From contig NZ_JAFFJX010000019.1 of NCBI RefSeq assembly GCF_016924755.1, positions 38,402-102,401 of the forward strand: a stretch of 64,000 nucleotides of DNA. Reading direction: 5' to 3'. Below the pieces are notes generated by a model that searched no databases, was not told the origin of the DNA, and saw only the letters and a program-made list of their open reading frames with translations. The stretch's first letter is position 1. Each line of letters begins with the position of its first letter. Shown here piece after piece: positions 26,808 through 35,092 of this stretch. A program made the position numbers and the translations under genes. The DNA is from Longitalea arenae. Lineage in GTDB: Bacteria > Bacteroidota > Bacteroidia > Chitinophagales > Chitinophagaceae.

Positions 26808-27809
26808 TTGACAGAAACTATCATTAGCCTTGAAACTGTAAACCCTATAGAGTTTTTCGGTGTCAACAACGGAAAACTGGATATTCTCAAAAAGAAATTC
26901 CCGCTTTTAAAAATTCTTTCACGAGGAACGCAAATAAAATTGAGCGGTTCGCCGGAGCAGGTGGAAAGCGCCAAGGAAAAAATTGAATTGATCGTTCAAT
27001 ACCTGGAGCGCAATGGCCACATGAGCGAGAACTATTTTGAGCAGATCCTGGGCGGCGACGATGCCGAAACAGTTGACAATTTTATCGACCGCAATCCCAA
27101 CGACATCCTTGTTTTTGGTCCCAACGGCAAAACAGTAAGGGCCCGCACCATTAACCAGAAAAGGTTGGTGCAGGTAGCCGAAAAGAATGATATCGTGTTT
27201 GCGATCGGCCCCGCCGGTACTGGTAAAACCTATACCGCTGTAGCCCTGGCTGTAAGGGCCCTGAAGAACAAAATGGTCAAAAAGATCATTCTTACCCGTC
27301 CCGCCGTGGAAGCAGGCGAAAGCCTGGGTTTTCTGCCTGGTGACCTGAAAGAAAAGATCGACCCGTATCTGCGCCCCTTATATGATGCGCTCGACGATAT
27401 GATCCCCGCCGACAAACTGGGGTATTATATGAGCACCCGCGTTATTGAGATCGCTCCCCTCGCCTATATGCGCGGACGTACGCTGGATAATGCATTCATC
27501 ATATTGGATGAAGCCCAGAACTCGACCGATCTTCAGTTAAAGATGTTCCTCACCCGTATCGGCGCGAATGCCAAAGCCATTATTACCGGTGATTTAACGC
27601 AGATCGACCTGCCGAAAAATCAACGCAGTGGCCTGGAAAAAGCCGCGCGGATCCTGAAAAATATTGATGGTATCGCCCATATTGAGCTGGATGAAGAAGA
27701 CGTTGTACGTCACCGGCTGGTAAAAGCCATTATCAAGGCCTACGACCGCGATAATCGCGAGAATCCGCAGGACCAGCATCCGCAGCAACACTGGCGCGAT
27801 CGCAAATAA
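26808..27809 (+). CDS. phoH: PhoH family ATPase
   Basis: 333 residues, cytoplasmic. It starts at TTG (26808): the peptide MTETIISLETVNPIEFFGVN is what Bacteroidota PhoH proteins usually show at their N-terminus, and no in-frame ATG lies before the conserved part. A KH-like N-terminal region (about 1-75) is followed by the PhoH ATPase domain (about 115-325) with Walker A GPAGTGKT, the conserved KIILTRPAVEAGESLGFLPG, Walker B FIILDEAQN and a sensor segment IITGDLTQIDLP. PhoH proteins are predicted RNA-associated ATPases, often linked with YbeY, which is not nearby. Monocistronic, followed by a pair of inverted word arms. Confidence 0.93.
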   Translation: MTETIISLETVNPIEFFGVNNGKLDILKKKFPLLKILSRGTQIKLSGSPEQVESAKEKIELIVQYLERNGHMSENYFEQILGGDDAETVDNFIDRNPNDILVFGPNGKTVRARTINQKRLVQVAEKNDIVFAIGPAGTGKTYTAVALAVRALKNKMVKKIILTRPAVEAGESLGFLPGDLKEKIDPYLRPLYDALDDMIPADKLGYYMSTRVIEIAPLAYMRGRTLDNAFIILDEAQNSTDLQLKMFLTRIGANAKAIITGDLTQIDLPKNQRSGLEKAARILKNIDGIAHIELDEEDVVRHRLVKAIIKAYDRDNRENPQDQHPQQHWRDRK

Positions 27810-27814
27810 TTCCC

Positions 27815-27891
27815 GAGGTAAGAAGGATGAGGTATGAGGTTTACGAACTTCATACCCCATCCTTTATATTAGACCCTCCTTACATCCTGCT
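27815..27891. repeat. Inverted word arms after phoH
   Basis: Left arm with GGTAAGAAGGATGAGGTATG and right arm with CTTCATACCCCATCC and CCCTCCTTAC, largely complementary. The rest of the spacer to 28139 holds ACTTCC-rich low-complexity sequence and no gene. Confidence 0.55.
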
Positions 27892-28139
27892 TCCAACCTT
27901 GCTGAATCGCATTTTTTGAACTCACAAACACTGATCTTATCAAATAGTTCTTACACCCTACTTCCTACCACCTCGCATAATGGGGATCTCTGTTATTCAA
28001 TTTTACACTAAACGCCGTACTTCCCACTTCCTATCTCCTGCTTCTTTCCCTTTGCAGCCAGTTTCAAACAGGTTTCCACTAACACAAAGGGATCAAAAAA
28101 GCTGCTACATATGCCCCTTTGTGTTTATTTTTGTTGATT

Positions 28140-28544
28140 ATGAAGAAATTAATTGCCAGTTTTTGCATGTTGGCTGCTTTATCCTGTAATTCGGGCGGCG
28201 AAGAGGAATTCAAAAAAGCCGAGAATGCGCAGGAGGCCGGCACCCAGTTCATCCGTGCTTCATTGGATGGAGATTACGATAAAGCGGCATTTTACCTCCT
28301 GAAGGATTCTACCAATCTCTTGCTGTTCGAAAAACAACAGGCTAATTATAAACAATTGAGCAGCAAAGAAAAAAGCCAGTACAAAAGCGCCGCCATCAGG
28401 CCGGTGGCAATTACCTCGGAAAACGATTCCACTGTCCAATACAACTATTACCATACTTCCAATCCGGCTGATACCACTACCCTGCGGATCGTTCGCCGCC
28501 AGGATAGCTGGCTGGTTGATCTGAAATCGGTCATAAAAATGTAG
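28140..28544 (+). CDS. Small lipoprotein, DUF4878/NTF2-like
   Basis: 134 residues from the ATG at 28140 (MKKLIASFCMLAALSC, lipobox Cys16); upstream in-frame codons to 28119 would break the signal peptide. The mature part (AQEAGTQFIRASLDGDYDKA, then TTLRIVRRQDSWLVDLKSVI) resembles the small NTF2-like DUF4878 lipoproteins of Bacteroidota, with a helix followed by a sheet ending in a Trp-Leu-Val-Asp strand. A TAnnTTTG match (TATTTTTG, 28126-28133) sits immediately before the ATG, which would give a nearly leaderless transcript; this may be chance. Role unknown. Confidence 0.75.
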   Translation: MKKLIASFCMLAALSCNSGGEEEFKKAENAQEAGTQFIRASLDGDYDKAAFYLLKDSTNLLLFEKQQANYKQLSSKEKSQYKSAAIRPVAITSENDSTVQYNYYHTSNPADTTTLRIVRRQDSWLVDLKSVIKM

Positions 28545-28903
28545 GCGACCCTGGAACAATATTTACTAGCGGGGTTTAGGACCGGAATCGGGCAGATATT
28601 CCAGGTTTTTATGTCAGAAATACATTTGTACGGAGCAACCGGCAGCCTTTGCCTTCAGAAGCCTGAGTAAATATTGCCGGATGTTTTATAATTGGTTTAC
28701 TTTGCGCCCGGACCGCTTAAGGTAAGCTGCCCAGAGTTGGAGCTGGTTTACCACCTTCTCAACGTTTGCTTAAGAAAAACATTATTATCCTGCGAGATGG
28801 CGATATAATGTACTTCATGCCGTATAGAGCCGAAAGGATACTACATGCGTTTTGCCATATGAAACAGAACTTATTATAGATTTGCTTAAATTTTAAACAC
28901 AAT
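28545..28903. other. Spacer before ppa, possible small-RNA region
   Basis: No protein gene. A promoter-like TTG (28674-28676) and TACTTTG (28698-28704), 21 bp apart, precede a segment with a plausible stem-loop (GTTGGAG...CTTCTCAAC, about 28737-28765). Evidence for an RNA is weak. The ppa promoter closes the region at 28851-28884. Confidence 0.3.
28851..28884 (+). promoter_or_regulatory. Consensus promoter of ppa
   Basis: TTTG at 28851-28854, 22 bp, TAGATTTG at 28877-28884, matching the Bacteroidota TTTG/TAnnTTTG promoter. Predicted start near 28891, a short leader before the ATG at 28904. Confidence 0.75.
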
Positions 28904-29446
28904 ATGATAACTGTTTCCCATCCCTGGCATGGCGTGCCTCCTGGTGATCAGGCTCCACGGATTGTAAATGCAGTCATTGAGATTCCGCAGGGTTCCAGGG
29001 CTAAATATGAAATCGATAAAGACAGCGGCTTGTTAAAGCTCGACCGTATCATCTATTCTTCTTTCTATTATCCGTGTAATTATGGGTTTATTCCGCAAAC
29101 CTATGGCGACGATAAAGATCCACTTGATATACTGGTGATCACTTCTCAGCCCGTACAGGCCTTGTGTTTAATGGAAGCCAAAGTAATTGGCGTAATGCAA
29201 ATGATCGATGGCGGCGATGCCGACGATAAGATCATTGCAGTAGCTGCTAATGACCCCAGCGTAAAACACTATAACAATATTGAGGAAATACCACCGCATT
29301 TCTTTGATGAATTACGCCACTTCTTCCAGGAGTATAAAACACTTGAAAATAAAACGGTACAGGTAAACGAGTTCGGCGATAAAGCCAAAGCACTCGCGAT
29401 CATTGAAGACGCGGTGAAACTGTACAAAGAAAACTTCAGAAAATAA
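28904..29446 (+). CDS. ppa: Inorganic pyrophosphatase, family I
   Basis: 180 residues, the normal size for a bacterial family I enzyme. It hydrolyses pyrophosphate to two phosphates in the cytoplasm and so drives polymer synthesis. Visible family features are the substrate-binding [36 protein letters not shown] and the magnesium-binding [10 protein letters not shown] (DxDPxD type), followed by [10 protein letters not shown]. It has a consensus promoter at 28851-28884 and is ended by a strong hairpin nested between inverted word arms that it shares with the convergent NlpC/P60 gene. Confidence 0.96.
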   Translation: MITVSHPWHGVPPGDQAPRIVNAVIEIPQGSRAKYEIDKDSGLLKLDRIIYSSFYYPCNYGFIPQTYGDDKDPLDILVITSQPVQALCLMEAKVIGVMQMIDGGDADDKIIAVAANDPSVKHYNNIEEIPPHFFDELRHFFQEYKTLENKTVQVNEFGDKAKALAIIEDAVKLYKENFRK

Positions 29447-29447
29447 T

Positions 29448-29563
29448 TAGCTAATGTGCTGATTAGCTGATTTGCTAATTGAATGCAAATAGCTGTTGCA
29501 TAGCAACAGCTATTTGCATTTGTATTCATTAGCACATCAGCACATTAGCTAATTAGCACATTG
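29448..29563. repeat. Inverted 8-bp word arrays between convergent ppa and NlpC/P60 genes
   Basis: Left arm of octamers TAGCTAAT, GTGCTGAT, TAGCTGAT and TTGCTAAT (29448-29479); right arm ATTAGCAC, ATCAGCAC, ATTAGCTA and ATTAGCAC (29527-29558), inverted relative to the left. An 18-bp hairpin sits between them. The arms abut both stop codons. The same octamer family occurs at 45843-45874. Confidence 0.9.
29482..29520. terminator. Perfect 18-bp hairpin, bidirectional terminator
   Basis: AATGCAAATAGCTGTTGC, loop ATA, GCAACAGCTATTTGCATT. Serves both convergent genes. Its outer AATGCAAA/TTTGCATT ends are the same as in the hairpin at 43315-43354. Confidence 0.85.
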
Positions 29564-29564
29564 C

Positions 29565-30335
29565 TCAAAAGTAGCGTTTAATGATGCGCAGTTGATGGGT
29601 TCTTACGCCGGTCTCTACATTAACGATACCCGCATTATCAATTTTATCGATCCGCACATTCCCTGAAGCATGAATGATCTCATGATCGTTGAGCAAAATG
29701 CCAACATGTGTAATGCGGCCTTCTGCATTGTCAAAAAATGCCAGGTCGCCACAACGCGCTTCCTGCAGAAAACCTACCACTTCGCCCTGTGTGGCCTGTA
29801 AGTACGCATCGCGCAGCAGCGGCATGTTAAAGAACCGGAATACCATTTGCGTGAAGCCGCTGCAGTCGACGCCAAATACAGATCGTCCGCCCCACAAATA
29901 GGGCGTATTCAAAAATAATTCAGCCCTTTCGCGGATCTTCTCCGGCGCCGGTTTGGCGCCATTCGCATCCCAGGTCGCAGCGTCGAGGTAATCGAGCTGT
30001 AAGACGCCCGACAGCCGCTGCAGCTCATGCGCATTCAGCACCGGTATTCCCAATGGAATATGCGCTGTTTTATGGTTAATAGAGATGGTATTAATCCATG
30101 CAGAAGTATAATATTGCGCATCATTGTTCTTCGACCAGCTATCAATAAGCGCGAGCTGGCTCCGCTGACACCAGCCTTCATACCCATCGTACAGGCACTG
30201 CACTTTGATAAAATCTTTTGCTTCTTCCAGGATAAGGGCGGCTTCTGCGAGCAACAACTGGCTGATCATTTCACTTTTATGCGCCGCCTCGGCCCGTAAA
30301 GGCGCTACCGGCACTTTGCATACTGCGTATGACAT
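29565..30335 (-). CDS. NlpC/P60 cell-wall endopeptidase with SH3-like N-terminus
   Basis: 256 residues. N-terminal SH3-like domains (about 1-75, APLRAEAAHKSEMISQLLLA and YDGYEGWCQRSQLALI; a second half to about 130) are followed by the NlpC/P60 domain (about 135-256). The catalytic triad is visible: Cys in FGVDCSGFTQ, His in GRITHVGILL, and a polar third residue, His, in EIIHASGN. It resembles YkfC-type gamma-D-glutamyl-L-diamino-acid endopeptidases that recycle murein peptides. No signal peptide is evident, which would place it in the cytoplasm. It runs convergent to ppa. Confidence 0.9.
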   Translation of the reverse strand: MSYAVCKVPVAPLRAEAAHKSEMISQLLLAEAALILEEAKDFIKVQCLYDGYEGWCQRSQLALIDSWSKNNDAQYYTSAWINTISINHKTAHIPLGIPVLNAHELQRLSGVLQLDYLDAATWDANGAKPAPEKIRERAELFLNTPYLWGGRSVFGVDCSGFTQMVFRFFNMPLLRDAYLQATQGEVVGFLQEARCGDLAFFDNAEGRITHVGILLNDHEIIHASGNVRIDKIDNAGIVNVETGVRTHQLRIIKRYF

Positions 30336-30539
30336 AGCTCTCTTTAATTTGGGGGCAAAATACTAAAAAGCGGCCATGGAGAACCGGCAAACTGCAAGAG
30401 CCCCTGGCAGCTGTAAACGGCAAACATCCAGGCGGCCACTCAATAAAGTAGCATTTCCATCGTTTAAAACAATCGCATTTATTTTGTGAAATTTTGAACG
30501 GCATGCATCTTAGTAATAAGAAAAACGCATTTTCGCATA

Positions 30540-31112
30540 GTGAAACCAGACCCTAATTCACATATCAGCGATCAGCAATTGCTCAACTCCTTTTATACCA
30601 GTCGCGACAACCACTGGCTGGGGATCTTACTGCAACGGTATACGCTCTTATTACTAGGCGTGTGCATGAAATACCTGAAAAATGAGGAAGAAGCAAAAGA
30701 TTGTGTTCAGCAGGTATTTTTAAAAGCCATTACCGAACTGCATAAATACAAAGTAGAATACTTTAAAAGCTGGCTGTACATGGTGGCCAAGAACCATTGC
30801 CTCATGAAGCTGCGCGACAAACAGGCCCGCAGCCCGGCCGAGATCAGGGACGAAATGGCTATTCCCCAGGAAGAGGAGAGCGGACTGGCGCCCCACCTCG
30901 AAAAAGACCGCCAGTTGGAGCTGATGAATGATTGCCTGCAGGAACTGAACAAAGAACAAAAACAGTGCGTAACTTTGTTTTATCTTGATAAACGGTCGTA
31001 CAATGAAATTGCCGATATTACGGGCTTTACGCTCATGCAGGTCAAAAGCTATATCCAGAACGGCAAAAGGAATTTAAAGATCCTGATGGAGCGAAAACTA
31101 AACCATTCCTGA
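30540..31112 (+). CDS. ECF-like RNA polymerase sigma factor, GTG start
   Basis: 190 residues starting at GTG (30540), the only start that gives the complete N-terminus MKPDPNSHISDQQLLNSFY. Region 2 is about 30-95 (YLKNEEEAKDCVQQVFLKAI, SWLYMVAKNHCLMKLRDKQA) and region 4 about 125-182 (ECL-type helix NKEQKQCVTLFYLDKRSYNE and IADITGFTLMQVKSYIQNGK). Unlike the other sigma factors here it has no hydrophobic tail and ends MERKLNHS. It is followed 40 bp later by a small membrane protein that looks like a truncated anti-sigma, so the two probably form a pair with a stimulus other than a TonB receptor. Confidence 0.92.
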   Translation: MKPDPNSHISDQQLLNSFYTSRDNHWLGILLQRYTLLLLGVCMKYLKNEEEAKDCVQQVFLKAITELHKYKVEYFKSWLYMVAKNHCLMKLRDKQARSPAEIRDEMAIPQEEESGLAPHLEKDRQLELMNDCLQELNKEQKQCVTLFYLDKRSYNEIADITGFTLMQVKSYIQNGKRNLKILMERKLNHS

Positions 31113-31152
31113 AATGGCCGGTCTAAATGATAATACATTGACGACATGAACA

Positions 31153-31506
31153 ATGAATAACGATCTACTGAACATATTATCCAATAGCAATAAAGATATT
31201 GATAACCAGAAGTTGATGGACTACCTGAGCGGCAAGCTGTCGGACCAGGAGAAACATGAGGTGGAAATGTGGATGGTTGACAATGACTTTGAAAATGAGG
31301 CCGTAGAAGGTTTGCAGCAAATGGCCGGCAATAAAAAGCTGGAAGGATATGTTGATCAGCTGAATAAAGAATTACATCAGTATATCCGGCAAAAGAAAGA
31401 ACGCCGCGAAAAAAGACGGATCAACAATAACTTCTGGGTATATGTCTCCATTGCCTTTGTGCTTATCATCATCATTTTAGCTTACATGGTCATTAGCAGA
31501 TTATAG
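31153..31506 (+). CDS. Mini anti-sigma-like single-span membrane protein
   Basis: 117 residues. The N-terminal part, LMDYLSGKLSDQEKHEVEMW followed by ENEAVEGLQ, matches the helical sigma-binding end of Bacteroidota anti-sigma proteins. A basic stretch (RQKKERREKRRINNN) precedes one membrane span (FWVYVSIAFVLIIIILAYMV, about 94-113), and the protein ends four residues later. There is thus no periplasmic FecR or sensory domain and no zinc-binding motif. Encoded right after the sigma gene at 30540-31112. The anti-sigma role is inferred from position and the N-terminal pattern. The stop codon touches the first word of the array at 31505. Confidence 0.75.
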   Translation: MNNDLLNILSNSNKDIDNQKLMDYLSGKLSDQEKHEVEMWMVDNDFENEAVEGLQQMAGNKKLEGYVDQLNKELHQYIRQKKERREKRRINNNFWVYVSIAFVLIIIILAYMVISRL

Positions 31507-31742
31507 TTGGCAGTTTACAGTTGGCAGTTTACAGTTGGCAGTTTCGCAGTTGGCAATTCGCAGTTGGCAATTCGCAGTTGGCAGTTCGCAGCTCTCAAAC
31601 CTAAACGTTTCGGCCAGTCAACTCCTTTGTCAACTACTTTATCGACTCCTTTATCGACTCCCATCAACGCTCGATCAACTCTCCATCAACTCATCAACTC
31701 CATCAAATCTGTCAACTAATCAACCCTACACCCTATCAACTA
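31505..31742. repeat. Two-part word array, AGTTGGC then ATCAAC words
   Basis: Twelve near-regular units of AGTTGGC, AGTTTAC or AATTCGC at 31505-31589, then words of the type ACTCCTTTATCG and CCATCAACT at 31619-31742. It fills the space between the convergent mini anti-sigma and guanine deaminase genes. The same two-part order occurs at 35093-35394, also between convergent genes. Confidence 0.9.
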
Positions 31743-32228
31743 ATAAACGATCTTATCCGGCTTCTCATTCCATTCTTGAAACACTTTACCTGCATGGTCG
31801 CGCCCAAGATTTACCATTTCGATTATCCGGTCGTGTAATGGCGAGGTAAGTTCTTTGTAAATAAGCGAATCATCGAAACCGACGGCGGCCGCATCGTGCC
31901 GGGTAGCACCATAATACACTACTTTTGGACGAGCCCAGTATATAGCGCCCATACACATGGGACAGGGTTCGCAGGAAGTATATATTTCGCAATCGGTGAG
32001 TTGAAAGCTTTGCAAATTTTTGCAGGCGTCACGAATAGCCACCACTTCTGCATGGGCCGTAGGATCATTGGAGCTGGCCACGCTATTACAACCTTTACCC
32101 ACGATCCTATCACCTTTTACAATAATACATCCGAAGGGCCCGCCTACCCCATTGTTCATACCTTGCCGCGCAAGATCTACAGCCGCCTGCATAAATTGTA
32201 GTTCACGATCGGTCATAGAAAGCTTCAT
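31740..32228 (-). CDS. guaD: Guanine deaminase
   Basis: 162 residues, cytidine-deaminase fold. It converts guanine to xanthine and ammonia in the cytoplasm. Zinc site: HAE in DPTAHAEVVAIRDAC and the two cysteines of SCEPCPMCMGAIYWAR. The flanking GGPFGCIIV, the segment HDAAAVGFDDSLIYKEL and the C-terminal EWNEKPDKIVY are the pattern of the Bacillus GuaD type rather than of tRNA adenosine deaminase TadA. Start at 32228; an internal ATG at 32216 (MTDRELQ) is possible. No purine operon partner is adjacent; the spacers on both sides are word arrays. Confidence 0.9.
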   Translation of the reverse strand: MKLSMTDRELQFMQAAVDLARQGMNNGVGGPFGCIIVKGDRIVGKGCNSVASSNDPTAHAEVVAIRDACKNLQSFQLTDCEIYTSCEPCPMCMGAIYWARPKVVYYGATRHDAAAVGFDDSLIYKELTSPLHDRIIEMVNLGRDHAGKVFQEWNEKPDKIVY

Positions 32229-32270
32229 TTATATCAAATTTAATCAAAAAGGCGGAAGACAGAAGGCTAC

Positions 32271-32452
32271 ATTCACCATTGACCCATTTGACTGCTTTGA
32301 CTAATTTGACTGATTTGACTGCTCCGACTCTTTTGACCATTGACCATTCACCATTTGCCATTGACCCATTTGACTGCTCTGACTCCTTTGACCATTCACC
32401 ATTCGCCATTGACCCATTTGACTGCTTTGCCCCCTTTGACCATTGCCCCATT
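32271..32452. repeat. Word arrays TTTGACTGC (9 bp) and CACCATT/GACCATT (7 bp)
   Basis: Nonamers TTTGACTGC, TTTGACTAA and TTTGACTGA, then heptamers GACCATT, CACCATT and TGCCATT. The 20-mer CCATTGACCCATTTGACTGC is present three times (from about 32276, 32358 and 32406). The frame of the next gene stays open through it, which would give a false N-terminal extension of 64 residues. Confidence 0.9.
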
Positions 32453-32470
32453 TTCCCCTACCTTGTGATT

Positions 32471-34288
32471 ATGACAAAAAGAATCTTCCTGTCCCTCACC
32501 CTGCTATGGTTTTCGCATAGCTATGCCCAAAAGATCAATTATGTAGTTTCTTTTCCCAATATTGTACATCATGAAGCACAGATCAGCCTCACTGCTACGG
32601 GACTGCCAGCAGGCAAAGCCCAGTTCCGCATGAGCCGTTCTTCGCCCGGCCGTTACGCCACCCATGAGTTTGGCAAAAATGTATACGATGTAAAGGCATT
32701 TGATCAGCAGGGTAAAACCATAACGATCAACCGGGTCGACGGTGATGTTTATGAAGTGCCCAGACAAAGCGGTTTTGTAAGAGTCGATTATACATTGTAT
32801 GCAGCCCATCCGGATGGCACTTATTCAGGCATCGATCAAAGCAGCATTCATTTGAACATGCCTTCCGCTTTCCTTTGGATCAAAGGATATGACAAAGCCC
32901 CCATCTCCATTCGCTTCAAGCTGCCTGCTGATAAAAATTGGACGATCGCCACCCAGTTGAAACCGACCGGCAACCCGCTTGAATTTACAGCGCCCGGTTT
33001 ACAATACTTCATGGATTGCCCCACCAAGATCGGCAACCTGCGCTGGAATGAATGGACCCTTAAAAATCCGAATGGCCACCAATTTACATTCCGCCTGGCG
33101 CTGGAAGCGACTGCAACAGATTCCCTGGCCGCTGCATTTGCCGTCAAGATAAAACGGATAACGGAAGAAGAACAGGCCATCTTTGGCGAGGTGCCGGCAT
33201 TTGATTTTGGCACCTATACTTTTATCACCAGTATCAATCCATATGTGGAAGACGACGGTATGGAGCACCGCAATTCGACCATGATCAGCATTCCCAATCA
33301 GTTCGATGGCAGCAATAACCTGCTGGGCGTTTTTGCCCATGAGTTCTTCCATTGCTGGAACGTAGAACGCATTCGTCCGAAGACCCTGGAACCTTTCAAT
33401 TTTGAAAAAAGCAATATGAGCCATGAGCTGTGGTGTGCAGAGGGATTCACCCAATACTATGGCGAACTCTCGCTTTGCCGCGCAGGCTTGAAGCCCATAG
33501 AAGCATTGATGTTCTCACTGGCCGGTTTGATAAATGCTAAGGAGAATGCAGCCGGCGCCAAACGCTTTTCCCCGGTAGACATGAGCCGCCATGCCGTGTT
33601 TGTGGATGCAGGAGTTTCAGTTGACAGAGCCAATTACAGCAATATGTACAGCTCTTATTATCCCTATGGCGGCGCTATCGCCCTGGCGCTCGACCTGCTG
33701 TTGCGCACAAAATACCAGCTCTCTTTAGATGATTATATGACGGCCTTATGGAAACGATTCGGGAAACCGGAGATCCCCTATACGGTTGCGGCACTGGAAA
33801 CTGCGCTGGCAGAACTAACCCATGACAAAAATTTTGCTGCTGACTTCTTTACAAAATACATCAACGGTCACGAGTCTTTCGACTATGCGCCGCTGCTGGA
33901 GAAAGCAGGTATATCGCTGAAAAAACAATTTGCGGGTAAAGCCTGGATCGGCCAGGTGCAATTTAAAGAAGGTTCGGCCATCATCAGCAGCAATACAGTG
34001 ACAGGTAGCCCGCTCTATAATGCCGGACTGGATTTTGATGATGAGATCGTGCAACTGGATGGCAAACCGGTTACCAGCACCGCCGGGATCAGTGAAATAC
34101 TGAACAACCATAAACCGGGTGATGTAATTGCTATAGTGTATAAACACCGCAGTGAGATGAAAGAAGCACAGATGACGCTTGCGGAAAACCCGGCCTTTGT
34201 CCTCATGACCTTTGAGCAAAGCGGTTTACCGGTAACGAAAGAAACGCTCGAATTCAGGAAGCGCTGGCTGGGAACCAGGACCAGGTAA
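32471..34288 (+). CDS. M61-family glycyl aminopeptidase with C-terminal PDZ domain
   Basis: 605 residues from the ATG at 32471, which opens a signal peptide (MTKRIFLSLTLLWFSHSYAQ); the upstream open frame is word-array sequence. N-terminal beta domain (about 20-170), gluzincin catalytic domain with HEFFH at 290-294 in VFAHEFFHCWNVERIRPK, and the third zinc ligand Glu in LWCAEGFTQYYGE. A PDZ domain lies at about 500-590 (VTGSPLYNAGLDFDDEIVQL, DGKPVTS). This is the M61 architecture; a periplasmic aminopeptidase preferring Gly or Ala N-termini is expected from relatives. Ended by a clear terminator at 34308-34340. Confidence 0.93.
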   Translation: MTKRIFLSLTLLWFSHSYAQKINYVVSFPNIVHHEAQISLTATGLPAGKAQFRMSRSSPGRYATHEFGKNVYDVKAFDQQGKTITINRVDGDVYEVPRQSGFVRVDYTLYAAHPDGTYSGIDQSSIHLNMPSAFLWIKGYDKAPISIRFKLPADKNWTIATQLKPTGNPLEFTAPGLQYFMDCPTKIGNLRWNEWTLKNPNGHQFTFRLALEATATDSLAAAFAVKIKRITEEEQAIFGEVPAFDFGTYTFITSINPYVEDDGMEHRNSTMISIPNQFDGSNNLLGVFAHEFFHCWNVERIRPKTLEPFNFEKSNMSHELWCAEGFTQYYGELSLCRAGLKPIEALMFSLAGLINAKENAAGAKRFSPVDMSRHAVFVDAGVSVDRANYSNMYSSYYPYGGAIALALDLLLRTKYQLSLDDYMTALWKRFGKPEIPYTVAALETALAELTHDKNFAADFFTKYINGHESFDYAPLLEKAGISLKKQFAGKAWIGQVQFKEGSAIISSNTVTGSPLYNAGLDFDDEIVQLDGKPVTSTAGISEILNNHKPGDVIAIVYKHRSEMKEAQMTLAENPAFVLMTFEQSGLPVTKETLEFRKRWLGTRTR

Positions 34289-34307
34289 GGATTCAACAAT
34301 ATTTATC

Positions 34308-34340
34308 AGCCCCGGCTAGCCAGGCCGGGGCTTTTCTTTT
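34308..34340 (+). terminator. Rho-independent terminator of the M61 gene
   Basis: AGCCCCGGC (34308-34316), 7-nt loop, GCCGGGGCT (34324-34332), then TTTCTTTT. Confidence 0.92.
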
Positions 34341-34348
34341 CCACACAA

Positions 34349-34379
34349 TTGTTCAATTTTGATAATGTATTTACCTTTC
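34349..34379 (+). promoter_or_regulatory. Promoter-like element of the 34398 lipoprotein gene
   Basis: TTG at 34349-34351, 20 bp, TACCTTTC at 34372-34379, one base off TAnnTTTG. Predicted start near 34386, 12 nt before the ATG. Confidence 0.5.
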
Positions 34380-34397
34380 GATCCCAAAACACTGCAT

Positions 34398-35087
34398 ATG
34401 AAAAAGATCGTCTGCATGGTGGGTACCTGTTATACCCTCTTTTCCTGTAAACCACCTATTTACAGTTATGTTCCACCTACCATGAACACAACGGCCTATA
34501 GCAGGGCAGGCGAAGGACAGCTTGGGGTTTTGTTCGGTTCGCCCGGCATCGCCGCAAAAGGCGGGTTGGCCTTGACAAAAAACATCAGTGTAAATGCATG
34601 GGCCGGCACGCTGCCCTCGGGCGAAAACGACGATTATGGCAGCCGGGAAGCCGAATTCTCGCTCGGCATCCAAACCAATCCCAACCGGAACAATGGCGTT
34701 ACAAGCTTTTACCTGGGCATGAGCAGCGGCAGTAATGAAAAGAATAAAATGGGGCTGGAGGGAGATTTTACCCGGAGCTTCCTGCAAATTCAACGCTCGG
34801 CTATTGATAAACGGTTAGGCAGCTTTCGCCTCGACGGCGTGTTCGGCTTGCGCATCAATTACTTCTCGTATAAAGGCTTCAAAGGAGATGAACCCTTCAA
34901 TGATCACCGTTGGTATTATGAGCCTTATTTTGGATTGAATGTCGGGGGTAAAAATGTACGCTTTGAACTCCTGCAGGGCTTTGCCTTTAAGAACACGGGT
35001 GAATGGAACCAGGGCGTACGGATCTTTCCACTCTTCGGGCATATCGGCATGTTAGTGAAAATCCGGAAAAATCAATCGATAAACTAA
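34398..35087 (+). CDS. Lipoprotein with outer-membrane beta-barrel-like body
   Basis: 229 residues from the ATG at 34398 (MKKIVCMVGTCYTLFSC, lipobox Cys17); the open frame upstream to 34359 overlaps the promoter-like element. The mature part is made of alternating strands with glycine and aromatic residues: GQLGVLFGSPGIAAKGGLAL, NISVNAWAGTLPSG, REAEFSLGIQTNPN, YYEPYFGLNVGGKNVRFELL and a last strand HIGMLVKIRK. This resembles small beta-barrel or porin-like proteins of Bacteroidota. No family recognised; role unknown. Convergent with cutC, and the spacer is a two-part word array. Confidence 0.78.
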   Translation: MKKIVCMVGTCYTLFSCKPPIYSYVPPTMNTTAYSRAGEGQLGVLFGSPGIAAKGGLALTKNISVNAWAGTLPSGENDDYGSREAEFSLGIQTNPNRNNGVTSFYLGMSSGSNEKNKMGLEGDFTRSFLQIQRSAIDKRLGSFRLDGVFGLRINYFSYKGFKGDEPFNDHRWYYEPYFGLNVGGKNVRFELLQGFAFKNTGEWNQGVRIFPLFGHIGMLVKIRKNQSIN

Positions 35088-35092
35088 TAGGC

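Noticed and set aside
31740..32228. tRNA adenosine deaminase (TadA) as identity of the deaminase
   Set aside because: The C-terminal EWNEKPDKIVY and GFDDSLIYKEL segments match guanine deaminase of the Bacillus type rather than TadA.
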